From positions 11,971,001 to 12,035,000 of the forward strand of contig NC_089991.1 in NCBI RefSeq assembly GCF_036417845.1: 64,000 nucleotides of DNA, read 5' to 3'. Of the stretch, positions 1 to 11,220 are shown piece after piece. The translations under genes and the position numbers were made by a program. The stretch is from Apteryx mantelli. Taxonomy: Eukaryota > Chordata > Aves > Apterygiformes > Apterygidae. The stretch's first letter is position 1, and the number at the start of each line of letters is the position of its first letter. The notes beneath the pieces were generated by a model. It was not told the origin of the DNA and did no database searches. It was given only the letters and a program-made list of their open reading frames with translations.

Positions 1-447
1 TCTGACCCATGCACCTTGATTACGAATTTTATCTCTGCTGCTATTCCAGTCCTGTGCCAAGATAAATTGCATGGTGGTTTTGTGATGCAGTCTGAATTCA
101 GTGAATAAATTCCATTTGTGGTCTAAATTGCACTGAGATGCAGATTTCCAGAAATGGTTTAAAACACCAAGTTGACAAAATCCACAGTCCTACAGATTTA
201 CTTTGTTTCCCCATTATCCTCATTTCTTTATTCCAGTGTGACTTTGAAATGAGGGGAAGAGAAGTCTTCAGAAACATGCTGGTCACATGTGTTCCAATAT
301 TCCTGATAAGAATGTCTCTATTTTCTGTCATCCAGACTTACTGCATTTAAGAAAATTTACAATATACTTCAACAGTTTTTATATACCTAAAATGCACAAT
401 ACCATCTGTTCCTTCAAGGTCTCTCTTATTCCAAGTCCTGTTAATCT
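1..447 (-). other. SAP30L: SAP30L 3' untranslated region, running to or past the window edge
   Basis: The sequence follows the SAP30L stop codon on the minus strand. It is AT-rich with no coding signal. A minus-strand AATAAA lies at 232-227, with a GU-rich stretch some 40-60 bases further downstream, so a short 3' UTR of about 240 bases is possible. Vertebrate SAP30L also makes longer forms, so the true end cannot be fixed from sequence. Confidence 0.7.
227..232 (-). terminator. SAP30L: Candidate polyadenylation signal AATAAA for SAP30L
   Basis: An exact AATAAA on the minus strand, 216 bases past the stop codon. A T/G-rich stretch further downstream fits a cleavage-stimulation element. The hexamer occurs often by chance in AT-rich DNA, so this is only a candidate. 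Confidence 0.35.
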
Positions 448-576
448 TCATTCTAGTTGCTTGCTACCTTCCGATTTCTGATCCAGCCTGCTCTTGTTGT
501 TCTTCACCATATAGATGAAATAGGCAAGCGTCTCTTTCTCATTCACAGGAATATTCCTGAAGTGACGGCTGACAGT
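448..576 (-). CDS. SAP30L: SAP30L coding exon 4 (residues 137-178 and stop)
   Basis: The exon encodes [20 protein letters not shown], then [22 protein letters not shown] and TGA at 450-448. This is the C-terminal part of the Sin3-interaction domain. The acceptor is TTCTAG ending at 577. The C-terminus matches the family; one Ser/Asn change in the KNNKS stretch is conservative compared with the human protein as I remember it. Confidence 0.96.
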   Translation of the reverse strand, partial: TVSRHFRNIPVNEKETLAYFIYMVKNNKSRLDQKSEGSKQLE

Positions 577-3500
577 CTAGAAGGACAACACGTAAAGAGA
601 CAGAAATTCTGGAATTAAAAAGTAGAAATAATCATAACTGGGGGTTCTTTGCACTTTCCGAAACTGATTTTATGGCCACTGAGCGTAATAAACTTCTAGG
701 CAAACATGCACCAATTCAAACTGTCAGTTCTCATTTACCTCTCTTTCTCTTTATAGCTGGAACGTGCATATGAAGAAAACAGTCTCGCTATGTCAGCAGT
801 ATTTGCAGCCAACCTACAAGCAGAGTTTGGAAGCCAGAATGTCCTCCTGCCAAAGCAGCATAGCCTCTCCTAAGTGGCATTTCACGCCGAGATTATTTGG
901 AGAGCAAGTTTTCCCTGTATCTTGGTATTTTAAAGGAGAACGTCAGAACTATTGGAACACTTCTGTGTGAACCAGATGCGGCAAAGATTTAGAATCAACG
1001 GTGAAGCTAATGAGAATCTTTGTCCAAAGGCAAATGCACTGGTAAGCTTTCACTGAAAGGAACATCAGGGTATTTGTGATGGGAGGGACAGGGTCAGCTA
1101 GGGCTAACCCTCTCCAACACGAGCATAAACCATGAACCATTAGCTGCTTTTTCTTGGAAAATGAATGTAAGAAACATCTTGAAGCTGGTGAGGAGATTTG
1201 CTTCTCATATGAAGGAAGCACTTTTTTGGTACCCAACACAGCTCCAGAACTGGATTTTGACGCAGGCTGAGCAATGAGTCACTCCAAGAAGATTTATGGA
1301 AGTTTGAGTTTTCCTTACGGTGGGTTAGCAGCAGGCGTCTAAGAGCCTCAGGCAGCAGTGATTCAAGCATGGGAGCTGGACGAGGATCCAGCGTAGGGTC
1401 AAAGCTGCTCAGACTTCACAGGAAATCTGGGAAGTGTGTGACAACTTTAAGTTAGGCTCCCCTTAAGGTTATTTTCTGCTTGTATAGTAGTTTTATTTAT
1501 TTTTTCTCTCCTGGGCATATTTATGGTAAATTGCTGAAGTATGTGGTACTTCATGGCAGGAGGTAACTGAGAGACTATGAACTGGTTAGTTAGAACATGA
1601 CAAATCAAATCTACTAATGAGGACAAACACCCGCCCTGCTTCATTCACCTTCCTCCTCCATGTACTACCCTAAACATTCTGTACATTCATTCCCTATTCT
1701 ACTTTGAAAAAGAGCAAGAAAGTGTTTTGCTGGCTTTTTTGGTCTGTTTGTTTTAGGTTTTCTAAAGAAAAACTTTTCAATCTGGGCAAACAGTTGTGAA
1801 AGCCCAACTTAAGGAAAAAAAAAAAAAACAAAAAACTGATTACCATTCAGTAACTGGTACGGTGTCTCCAAGTTTAGAGGAGACTTTTCCCAGAGAATGC
1901 CTTCAGATCAACTCAGGAGAGAGAGCAGATGCACACCTCAAGATGCACACCAAGCACAACTAGCCCAAATAACAGAATTATGCTTTTAACCAGTATCCCA
2001 TGTGGTGTGAAAGAACTGGTACAGGCCCCCAAGGAAACAGTCTTTTATTGACTTAGAGAATTATAAGATGCCAGGACAAGGGAGGGAAATGTGGAACCCA
2101 AAGTCATGGTTAGTGATTTTGCCTTTAATAATAAGCAATTCCAACAAGTTCAAGTGGCTGTGAGGAAAGGAAAACTAATAGAGACACTGAAAGTGACTAT
2201 TAGTATGTAAGTTTGAGTTTCAGTAAGACTAACACGCAGGCCACTAGAAACTATGATCTGTTTCTGTTCCCTAAAGATGACTATAATTGACTGTGACTAT
2301 CAACAAGGAGGGAAAGGAAGCAGAGAAAAGTTAGTTACTAAGTCATGCTTTCAAGAGGCAGCTTCCAAGACTTCCATGATTGCCTCAGGTGAAAGAAAGC
2401 ACACAGCATTCTGTTGGCGCCATCCCCTGAAACCTGCTGCAGAGTAAGTACAAACTAGTGAGAGAGTCACAGAGTCACTAAAGGTACTAGCATCCAAGAA
2501 AAGGGCATTTGAACAGAGGAGGAAAAAGAATAGCTTCTTTAATAACAAAGATAATACAACTTCTATCATCACTTACTTCTGCTAGTTGAGCCTTGTTGAG
2601 TCCAGGCCTAGTCTGCAATTTATAATGTCTCTTGTAACGTCGCAGCGTATTCACTTGGAGCTGGAACAAGTCAACCTGGAAGTGATGCAGAGAAGGGGGA
2701 TGAGCACCACCTTTAGCTTCTATTAAGCAGAAATGCAGAGTTATCTAAATATAACTTTCTTCCTCAAGAGAACTGCTCCTTGCCCACATTCAGAACCATA
2801 TCTGCTTGCCTTAGTGACAAATTAAGTATATTTTGTACTTGTTAATGCTAAAGGACCAAAATAGCCTCAGGGAAATATAAAATTTTGTTCTGGTTCACTT
2901 GCTGTCAACAGAATTGCTGGCCAATTTCTTCTCTCAATTACACCTCTGCAACCTCTGAACAAAGGGGAACCTTTTGCTCCCACAAGGTTTAAAAGGCTCA
3001 CATATGAGACATCAATTTAGCAGGCACTGAACAAATGGCTTGTGACATAAAACAGAGTACAAGGATGGAGAAGAAATGAAATTCAAATATTTCAATGGGA
3101 AGTGCACAGTTTAAAAGCAGGGGGAGGTTACAGGAAGGAAGATGAAGATCACGTGGGAAATGCCAAGCTTCAAAGACAAAAGGAAGCTCTGTTGAAAACC
3201 AAGAAGAAAGGGCATTACGACTGATACACTGCAGAGCTCCCTGTTGAGTTATGTGATGATGCTGCCTCCTCAGTTTTCAACCACCAAACCGCCTGCATGC
3301 TCTACAGCGCTAACGTTTTTTAGATGCCGGTTGGCTCTTCACCGATCATTCTGGTGACTAAGGTAAAGCCTGCATTGGAAAGTTTTGGCAGAAAACTCCC
3401 TTGAACGAGAGCACAAACAGCTAGAACAGAGTGACGCATTCTTTAAAAAAAAACAAAACAAAACAACCACTCCACACTATTTTTTTCAGAACCTCCAGCA

Positions 3501-6500
3501 CAGACATAGCTTTGCTGGCAAAACAATTCTAGCTTTTTCAGAACAAAAATGCCTTGTGCCAGTCTCCATGGCACCTCCAGCAGAGGGCTCTGCCGATGCA
3601 GCTGGAGCCCGGCTCCTCCGTGAACATCACCTCTGCACAACTTTTTGCAATGTCAGCAGTACCAGAAATATCACCAAAGCAAATACTGCGAACAATGGCA
3701 CAGAAAAGAGATTATTCTAGTGTTTTGTAACACAGAAAAAGATAGACTTATTTCCTCAGAAAAAAAAGGACATTAGGAATACGGTCTGTGATTTGAAGGT
3801 AGTTTTAAATAGAACCAAAATACTGTATGCAAAGGTCTGGGGAAGCTTACTATCTCTAGACATCATCTACCCAAGCATATAGCAACTGACCAGCTGGACT
3901 CTGGTGGCTTTGCAAGGTGATGTATGCTAGGTAACAACCAACCACTTTGGGGCCCCAGTCATCGCTAAAAATATTTCATTTTTACCTTTAAAAGAGGATT
4001 AGTACTAAACAGTATTTTAACACCTCACTGTTTGGAAGCTCTGCATACATGAAGCTGTGCAGTTATATTATCATATCTAACTTTATAGAAAGCTTTATAT
4101 GGGCAAAGAACTCATCCAGAGATGATGATGAAAATTAGAATATTATACATCAGATAAAGTCTTCCTGAAGAATGAGTTTAAGTCCACAGTAGTTTCAGTA
4201 AAGCTGCAACTTAGAATTTATATATTTTCAGATACATGAAAATTTCCAAGTGAAACTGCAACATGCTCGAAATCAATAAAGCCTCCTACACCAACTTCAA
4301 ATCCCTACTAACCTCTGGGACATCCGTTTCATGCTCAGGAGAGTCACCTCCATCATCGCTTGTTTTCCTCTTTCTTTTGTTTCGGACACTTTGAATGAAA
4401 TTCTTGTGGAAGTCACAAATATACAGATGCCTCACCTAAGAATCAAAAGCGGTGAAAAAACAATCAAAATAGGTACTGTAAAACGAGCATCCAACAGCAG
4501 CCACTTAGACATCGGTATTATAGAAGGCACACTTCCTCCCTCATGACTGACATTAAGGAAATTCTAATCTTAAACCCCGGGCCTGATATCATACTCCTGA
4601 ATTAAAGATAATTTACATTACAAACACTAAAGACAAGGGAAGTGAAGGACTCGGAACTCCAGCCGAACCTGAATCTCTGCTGATAATTTCTTTTTTATGG
4701 TTGTGATCACATGTCGGGGGGGGGAGGGGAGTAATTGTCTGCAGGAAGTATATTTGCTTCAGGAGTTACTACCAGGTGGTTAAGAAAAATATTATTCTGT
4801 TCCGTGTTTGTGAACTTTCTTGTTTGAATGGTATAGGAGATTATTAATGCAAGTTGTTTCAAAGTCAAGTCAGAATAAAATCTCAGTTAAAACAAGTAAA
4901 CTAAAAGGAAGAAAAAAAAAAGTCTTTTTTCCTGTAGCTCATCCTACTACAGAAGTCCATTTCTAACAGATATTATCTCACAAGGATTAGTGTATATATA
5001 TATAAAAATGGACCACAAATGATCAAAATTAACTGACACCAGTAAGGCACAAACGTCTTCAGACAACAAATGCATCCTACATTTGAAATCACTTTACATA
5101 GCTAGCTTCATACTTTCCCTTCGTTGTCATTTCATTAGCCTGATTTCTTCTTTTTATTTCTAAAGTAACGAAGAATTTTTTTTGGTAACAAAGAATTTTT
5201 TATAAAATGAAAGGAATGACTGTACCACTACAAAAGTCTGCTGAGGAATCCGACCAGGAGAAAACTCTCAGTTTTTTTAGAAATAAGTTTATATTTCAGA
5301 TTTAGTCTCTCTCTTCACACAAAATATTATGTTTTGGCTGCATAAAAGGAACCTAACCAACTGGAGAAACTGTGAAACAGCCTGATGCACAACTTCACCT
5401 CTTTGTTTTTGTTTTAATTTTTAAAGACCAGGTAAGAAAAGCATACAGAGCAGGCTTACGTTAAAAGTGTCTTTTAAGGAATTCCTTCTGTAAATCTGGC
5501 AGACTGCTCTACTCTACTTACTCTCTACTCAGCAAGCAGCCTGTTTCTATCTTGAGCTGAAAGCTGTCACTCAATGTCATTAAGCGGTCAGCAGCAAATA
5601 GGGCTGTTTAGTGCCAACCACCGAGCAAACACGCAACCGCTCCGTTTAAGAGGTAGTACACCTCGCAGGCCGAGTCAGCTGCGACAGTTTTTAAAACAAT
5701 CTGCTTCACCAGAACATGAAATCTTCCTAACTAAATAAGTCAGTTACCCCTCACCAGAAGAGCTGTGACCCGCATAATTTATTTCACCTAGTAGCGCCAG
5801 CATTTTTCGATACGAAAGTGAAAACAAGCGCTGGTGCCTCCAAAGCGGGGGCAGCCTGCTCCTTCGCTCACCCTGCAAGGCAGCCTGCTCCCCACGGAGG
5901 GAAGCGTCCCTCAAAGGCGGCTTTCAGCGCTGCCTCTCGGAGGGAGGCCCACGCTATAGCCAGCGCCGCCGGAGAGCACCGCGTCTTTACCTCGGCGCGT
6001 TTTTCCCTCCTCCTGCCGTAGCAACGCGGAAAAACATGGTGCGGGGGGGGGGGGGGGTTCAGCCGGCAACACAACGCCGCGTCCTCCGCGCCCTGCAGCC
6101 GCGCCGCGGGCAGCAGGAGACGCCGGGGGGGGCCGCAGCAGCCGCCCCCGGGGAGGGGGGAACAGCAGCAGCCCCCGGGGGGGGGGAGGACGGACGAGAC
6201 GGGGCCCGAGGCGCCGCGCGGGCGAGCAACTTTCGGCGCCGGCGGCGCCGCCCGGCCCCGCGCCCGCGGGAGCTGCACTGCGGCGGCGGCGGGCGCGCAG
6301 CCGGCCGGCTCGGGGACTCGGCGGGGCCTGAACTCACACTTTTGTCGATGTCCAGCTTCAGCTTCTTCTGCGAGATGCTCTTCTGGATGCGCTTGCTGAA
6401 GGACGCGTTGCCGGCGGGGCGCACGCAGCGGTCCCCGTCGTCGATGAGGCAGCAGCTCTGGCCGTAGAAGGGGGCGGCGGGAGGCCCATCCCGGCTGTCC

Positions 6501-6523
6501 TCCTCGGTGCTGAAACCATTCAT
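448..6523 (-). CDS. SAP30L: SAP30L, Sin3A-associated protein 30-like, complete coding region in 4 exons
   Basis: Coding exons are 6338-6523, 4313-4435, 2577-2675 and 448-576, joining in frame to 178 residues. The product is a small nuclear adaptor of the Sin3-histone deacetylase corepressor that binds DNA and phosphoinositides through a zinc module and Sin3 through its C-terminal half (family knowledge). Seen here: the N-terminus [10 protein letters not shown], which separates it from its paralogue SAP30; zinc-ligand candidates C24/C25, C33, C69 and H72; a basic nuclear localisation run KRKRK at 82-86 followed by an acidic stretch; and the Sin3-binding domain at about 104-170. Human SAP30L is 183 residues by memory; the difference lies in a shorter Ala/Pro linker near residues 13-20. 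Introns have donors GTGAGT, GTTAGT and GTAAGT and AG acceptors. The start is the first in-frame ATG in a CpG island. GALNT10 lies upstream, as in human 5q33. Confidence 0.96.
577..2576 (-). other. SAP30L: SAP30L intron 3
   Basis: 2.0 kb between coding exons 3 and 4, GTAAGT to TTCTAG. It contains A and T runs (an A-run near 1816-1830) and no recognisable exon, RNA gene or interspersed repeat. Short open frames on both strands show no family motif. Confidence 0.9.
2577..2675 (-). CDS. SAP30L: SAP30L coding exon 3 (residues 104-136)
   Basis: The exon encodes the start of the Sin3-binding domain, [20 protein letters not shown] followed by [13 protein letters not shown], almost identical to the vertebrate SAP30/SAP30L family. 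It is 99 bases, phase 0 at both ends. The acceptor is TTCCAG ending at 2676 and the donor is GTAAGT at 2576-2571. Confidence 0.96.
2676..4312 (-). other. SAP30L: SAP30L intron 2
   Basis: 1.6 kb intron, GTTAGT to TTCCAG. I see no repeat family or coding signal. The 111-codon open frame on the plus strand at 3385-3720 is low in complexity and unlike any protein I know. Confidence 0.9.
4313..4435 (-). CDS. SAP30L: SAP30L coding exon 2 (residues 63-103)
   Basis: The exon encodes [13 protein letters not shown], which supplies zinc ligands C69 and H72. It continues with the basic NLS KRKRK (82-86) and an acidic, Ser-rich linker ending ETDVPE. The acceptor is AG at 4437-4436 and the donor is GTTAGT at 4312-4307. 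The exon is 123 bases, phase 0 at both ends, so skipping it would keep frame but remove half of the zinc site and the NLS. Confidence 0.96.
4436..6337 (-). other. SAP30L: SAP30L intron 1
   Basis: 1.9 kb intron, GTGAGT to TTAG. The half next to exon 1 (from about 5800) belongs to the CpG island and holds several long G runs on the plus strand, including 15 G at 6043-6057. The distal half is AT-rich with a G run near 4716-4730 and no gene signal. Confidence 0.9.
6043..6057. repeat. Poly-G run in SAP30L intron 1
   Basis: Fifteen consecutive G on the plus strand, followed downstream by other G blocks (near 6124-6130 and 6177-6188). The cluster has quadruplex potential on the template strand of SAP30L. 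Such runs are also error-prone in sequencing, so the exact length is uncertain. Confidence 0.8.
6338..6523 (-). CDS. SAP30L: SAP30L coding exon 1 (residues 1-62)
   Basis: This exon encodes the N-terminus and the first half of the C2CH-type zinc module (C24, C25, C33), then a Lys-rich segment ending KLKLDIDKS. It ends on a full codon before donor GTGAGT at 6337-6332. The Ala/Pro linker before the first cysteines is only a few residues long. The exon sits inside a CpG island, so both strands carry long chance open frames here (for example minus-strand 5868-6842, which overlaps this exon in another frame); they are not genes. Confidence 0.96.
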
Positions 6524-6752
6524 CGCCCACCCGCCCGCCCCGCGCCCCGCCCGGGGAGCCGAGAGCCGGGGCCGAGAGCCACCCCCCGCCGCCGGGGCTC
6601 CCCGCGCCCGCGGGGGGACCCCGCCGCCCCCGCGGGGGCCCCCGCTGCCTCAGGGGCCCCCTGGAGGGGGGACCCCCCTCACCCCCGCGGAAGGAGCCGC
6701 GCCGCGAGGAGAGGAGGGCCGGGCCGCCCCGCGACGCCGCGCCCCTCGGCGC

Positions 6753-6780
6753 GGGCCGGGCCGGGCCGGGCCGGGCCGGG
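6753..6780. repeat. GGGCC pentanucleotide tandem repeat in the CpG island
   Basis: Between five and six perfect copies of CCGGG/GGGCC, upstream of the SAP30L start codon and probably in or near the 5' UTR. On the transcribed strand it can form a GC hairpin or a G-quadruplex. Confidence 0.8.
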
Positions 6781-7470
6781 CGCCCCGAAGCGCCGCCGCC
6801 GTCACCCGCGGGGAGCCGGGACCCCGCACGCACCGCACACACTCACACACACACAAAACCGCCTCCCCGGCAGCGGAAGTCCCGCCCCCCGGCTCGCAGG
6901 CGGCGCGACGGTTGGGCGGCGCGGCTCGCGGGGCGGGGCGCTCCGCCGCCGCTCCGCGCGCCTATTGGAGCAGGGCGCCGCCCGTCGGGTCCGCCGAGCC
7001 GCCGCGGACCGCCTCCGCGCTCGCACGGCAGCCGGAAGGTCGCCGCGAGACGGGAGCGCGAGCGAGGGGGGGGAGCGGCGCGCGCCGTTGCCAGGGCACC
7101 GCATTGCCCCCCCCCACGACCGTTACCGGCCGCTGACAGGGCGGCGGCCGCCGGCGCGGAGGGAGCGCGTCTGCCCGCGCCCCGATCCCCCCCGGCCGGC
7201 GCCTGCCCTTCCTGCGAGACGAAGGAGCGTTTGCTGAAGCACCGCGGCGTCTCCCTCCCGCGCGGCGGCACAGCCGCTGCCCGGTCTCGCGCGCCGGGGG
7301 GAAGCAGAGGTACCGCGCGGGGCGCGGAGGGGCCGGCGCTCGGGCGCCCTCGGGCTCGCGGCACCCGGCGCCTTGCTCGGCAGAGGCCCCCGCAGCGCGC
7401 GCAGCGAAACGCGAGCTGTGGCTGCGGCGCTCGCCCGGCTCGGCCTTCGGGCCACAGCTTCGTAGCCCGG

Positions 7471-10400
7471 CAAAAGCGGAATCAGCGTCACTCTAATACA
7501 CCACAAAAGGAAGCTGATATTCGGGCTGAACGTGCGTTTCTAGCACAGTCCCCTTTGTAAAAGCCTCGCCCGGACGTGCTCTGCGAGCAGCTTCTTGGCC
7601 ACAGCACCATGTGAGGCTCCTGACCTGGCTAGCGTCAGCAGGAGTCCCTGGCTGAAAAGTTAAAGGTTTTTTTTTCCTTCTACTTAAAAGGCAGAGATGA
7701 TGAAATGATTGGACCTGGAGAAGTGTTTCCCAAAGCAATCTGACTTGAACCTTGCATTTGTTTTCTCTTCACAAAAACATGAAATTCCTACTGATGTGTG
7801 GAGAAATGCTGTCACCTCTGTAATACCAGGCAGCATGTGCTATTGTCAGAGGTGTGTGGGCAGCTGCAAATGGGAATGTCTTCCTGAGGAAACATTTTGC
7901 ACAAACAGAAAAAAAGTCCCCTAGAATAAAATATCTTTGAAGTCCCAAATCATGCATATGGAACAATATGCTTTAGTACAGGATGAACTATGCTGAATTT
8001 GCACACACAAAATACCTTTGAAAGAAAGAGGCCATTCAAAGCCCTTGATCAGATCAGCCTGCTTCACAGTAACACTGACACAGGCATCTTGCAACCTGTT
8101 CTGCCTGCTCCCAACAAGAACACTGAGAAACACTAAAAATGTATTTTCCAGGCTGCCCTTGCAATAACAAATGTGTCTCAGAATAAATCCTGAGTACAGG
8201 GCACAGTCCTGATACTCTTTCTCAAGTTCTGCCTGTTTGTCTTAGTTTTTATTGCTGATGCACTCAGCCACTGAATCATTTCTGTTTGTCCTTGTGACGG
8301 CTAGAAAACCAAGGTGAGCTCCCCTGGGGACAACACTTCCAGAGGCTGGCCGCTCCAATAGGAATGCAGTGAAAGCAAACAAGTTTACCCTCAGGCCCTT
8401 ATCCAAATTGCTTGCCTGAAGTATTACCCCTTCTGGCAAAAAACATATAGATCCCTTTTTGGGAAAAGGGAAAACACGGCTGCTGATGGTGACAGCACTT
8501 GTGTGGAGGTCTCAGAGCTCTCGAGAGCTTTATAGGTTTTTCTTTATAACATTACAAATAAGAATCAAGTAGCAGGCTGAAGAAGTCTTAGACTGTCAAG
8601 CAGGAGGACTATCTTGACATTTTGGAAGCTGAAAGCACAGACTGTCGGGACAGATGAAAATAGCAGCAAGCAAGTAGATAAGAGGGAACGTGCACAAAAG
8701 CCGGGAGTTCCTCCTGCCCCTGCTGGAGAGAAAATTCCCTAGGTGCTGCATGGACTGCTGTATGGGACAGTGGCAGTGGCTGGAAAAACAGGCCCAATCA
8801 GTGCCAGAACAGGTTGGTATTTACCTTAACATCATATTTCATTTTTGGCTGTAACCTTTCAGCCCATACAAATGAATATTTTTTTCAAAGCTGTTTTGCA
8901 ATGCCTGCTAAGGGAAAAAACTGCTCTTGTCATTGTCGACTTGCTAATTAAATGTTAAGTGTTGTGTTAGCTCAGTCTAACACAACAACACATTTTTTTC
9001 AGTCTGGAAAAAAAAAAATACGTGGACATCTTCATATAATTGCAGTTCATTTCAGCACATCCTCACGAGAACCTCAAGATTTGACAGTGTGCTAGTCTGG
9101 AACTAGCTCGCTGTAAAATAAACTGCTTCATAGAGATATTTTTTATTAGGTATCTATCACTAACCTGATCTAATAATTCTTTGTGCGAATAGCAATGAAG
9201 TGAGAAACAATGTTTCATAAACCCATCAGCATGGAGGCATCTTTAGTGCCTTTGAAGCTGTAATAGCTTCCCCATCCAAGTCAGCCCTCTAATCAAATTA
9301 GGGAAACTTGCACAGACCTTTAAATCTTAACTGGAGCAGCACTACCCTCTAAAATAAGTCTGCTATGTAGCCGTCATCTGCTACCTACTATTTTAATGGA
9401 GTCATTTAGAGTTCTTGGGACAGAAATGCTATCTCCAAAAGATCTGTAGTGCTGAAGATGTTCCTGTGCCGGGAAGAAGCCTTTTTACCTCCAGACAGGT
9501 ATCATCTGACCATTTCCATTTTCTGTACCTTAGGGGCCCAGGGAAACACTGCTGTGGTATCCTTTTCCCGACTCCCATTCTCTTTAGCATTTTCTAGGGT
9601 GGCCTATATTGAGCCCATGGTGACACTGCTAAAATGCTTAAATTGTGCATTACCACCTCACAGCTTTTGGCACATCCCCCACATCGGAAACGTTCCCACC
9701 ATCAAGGACCACAGCACATAATCTTCCATTAGGAGCATTCCTTGCAGTTCTCTGTTGCTCCTTGGAGGAAGAGGCTTTCCACTTCCTTCACACATGCAGC
9801 TTTTCACACGTGCTATCGTCTGTATTCCCCCTCAGTTTATTTCACTGTTTTTTGGTCTGACTCCATGGAGTTAAGAAATAGGATGGATGGACCAGCAGTT
9901 CCTCCCAAGGCAGAGATGCAGAGAAAGGAAAGGGACAGTTTCAGCCATCCCTAAGCTGCGCAATAGTTGTGTGATGCTGAACTTTCCCGAACTGTAACAA
10001 AAGGCAGTTCAGACAAGACGCATATGGCTCAGGTGGTTTTAACCTTTTATTCTCACAGCTGTATATCTCAGCAGCAAACACAAGCTGGCTTTGAGAAAAG
10101 CTTTTTGCAGTACCTCAAACCCGTGGCCGATGACAGACTCAGGGAAAGAACTGCCCCAGGCCCGGGGTCTGCTGCCCAAGCGTCCCCTCTCAGAGTGGCT
10201 CCCCTGCAGGGCTCTGTTTGCGAGAGAACAGCAAGGCTCTTGCTCCGGCAGGGACTGCAAGGAGTCACCATACAGGCACGACACTGTGGCAGTGTTATGT
10301 CAGGGGAACAAAAGTGCCTGCAAGGTTCAGCACCGTCCCACCCCAGTCTCTCTAAAGTACTAACCCACACAGAGCAGCACTCAGCTTTACTCAAAAGCTC

Positions 10401-10810
10401 CTCCCTACGGGAAGTCAGCCGAAGCTTGACCATGAGCTGGTCACTATGGTGGATGATGCACCACTGTGTAGAGCAAGAGCATCACAGGCAGCAGTCCCTA
10501 CTCAGGGAATTGTTGCTTAAATTTTTGCCACTTAATACAAACTCCTAATCACTGATTTGGGCATGGAGGAAAAAAACCCCAAATAATGCTTATTTAAAGA
10601 AAGACTTTTCCTCCTCCTTCCCCTGGCTCACCTTAGACCAAACACCTATCTTCCCCCCTTTCTAGTCTCAACTTCCTTTGCTTTTGCCACAGGTTATGCT
10701 CGGTCTGTCCCAATTCCTTTGGTTGAAGCAACAGCAGCACAGGAGGTCAGAGTTGTGTGTGTAATGGTCTCTGTGCTTCCTACTGGGTTTCCTCCTCTCT
10801 TCTATGCTTT
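7471..10810. other. Spacer between the SAP30L promoter and the GALNT10 3' end
   Basis: 3.3 kb with no recognisable exon, RNA gene or repeat family. It includes plus-strand open frames of 193 codons (9967-10548) and shorter ones, none with domain, signal-peptide or family features. In human this interval lies between GALNT10 and SAP30L and is non-coding apart from an antisense RNA. Confidence 0.7.
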
Positions 10811-10814
10811 ACTG

Positions 10815-11220
10815 TTCCCACCCTGGCATGGTTGCCAGCAGGCCACAGTCCCTCAGGGGTGCCCCTGCCCCCATGTGGGCCACACTTCTCAGGGCTGTCC
10901 CCACCCCAGCACTTGTGGCAGGCCGCAAGGGACATCCCCACCCTGGTGTGGGTCACTCACAGGCGGCAGCCCCACCGGGATGTCCCTGCCCCAGCGTGGG
11001 GTGCCCATGGGCCACAGTCCCTCAGGGTTGCGCCCTCAGGCCAGGAGTGCCTCCTCGTACAAGTATGTCTTTAGCCGCACACCTCCTCCGCTCGCTCTCC
11101 CTCCACATCTCCTCCAGCATCTCCCATGCGCTCCTCACATGTCTTCTCATATGTCTCCTCCCCTAGGGGCTGCTGCTCTTAAATGTCTGAGCCAGGGCAC
11201 TGCAGGCTCCTCTGAGGGTG
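10815..11220. repeat. Degenerate GC-rich minisatellite and flank, avian interspersed-repeat-like
   Basis: From about 10817 to 11035 there are some five diverged units of 36-48 bases, each with a C-rich start (CCCCACCCTGGTGTGGGTCA type) and several ending GGCCACAGTCCCTCAGGG. A C/T-rich segment follows with CTCACATGTCTTCTCATATG near 11135, then CTCTTAAATGTCTGAG near 11180. The order of parts resembles a GC-rich repeat I recall as common in bird genomes, but I cannot assign a family name. The 272-codon plus-strand frame at 10719-11537 is explained by this repetition and is not called a gene. Confidence 0.5.

Larger units (their letters stand above)
5850..7470 (-). promoter_or_regulatory. SAP30L: CpG island and TATA-less promoter of SAP30L
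   Basis: About 1.6 kb of very high GC and dense CpG spans exon 1 and its upstream flank, in sharp contrast to the AT-rich flanks. No TATA box is placed suitably. On the upstream side there is an inverted CCAAT box (ATTGG on the plus strand, 6964-6968), a GC box GGGGCGGGGC near 6930-6939, and an ETS-type CGGAAGT at 6874-6880 next to a run of C (GC-box like). These fit dispersed initiation between roughly 6550 and 6900. The island continues some 500 bases beyond the CCAAT box, leaving room for divergent transcription. Confidence 0.85.

Noticed and set aside
5868..6842. 324-codon minus-strand open frame overlapping SAP30L exon 1
   Set aside because: It lies in a CpG island where stop codons are rare in all frames, is Ala/Arg/Gly/Pro-rich with no domain, and overlaps the true SAP30L exon in another frame.
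6507..7364. Several 68-209-codon open frames on both strands of the CpG island
   Set aside because: Same cause: GC-rich, stop-poor sequence. They overlap each other on opposite strands and show low-complexity composition.
9967..10548. 193-codon plus-strand open frame in the spacer
   Set aside because: No recognisable motif; antisense and shifted frames of over 80 codons overlap it; no promoter or splice signals define a gene.
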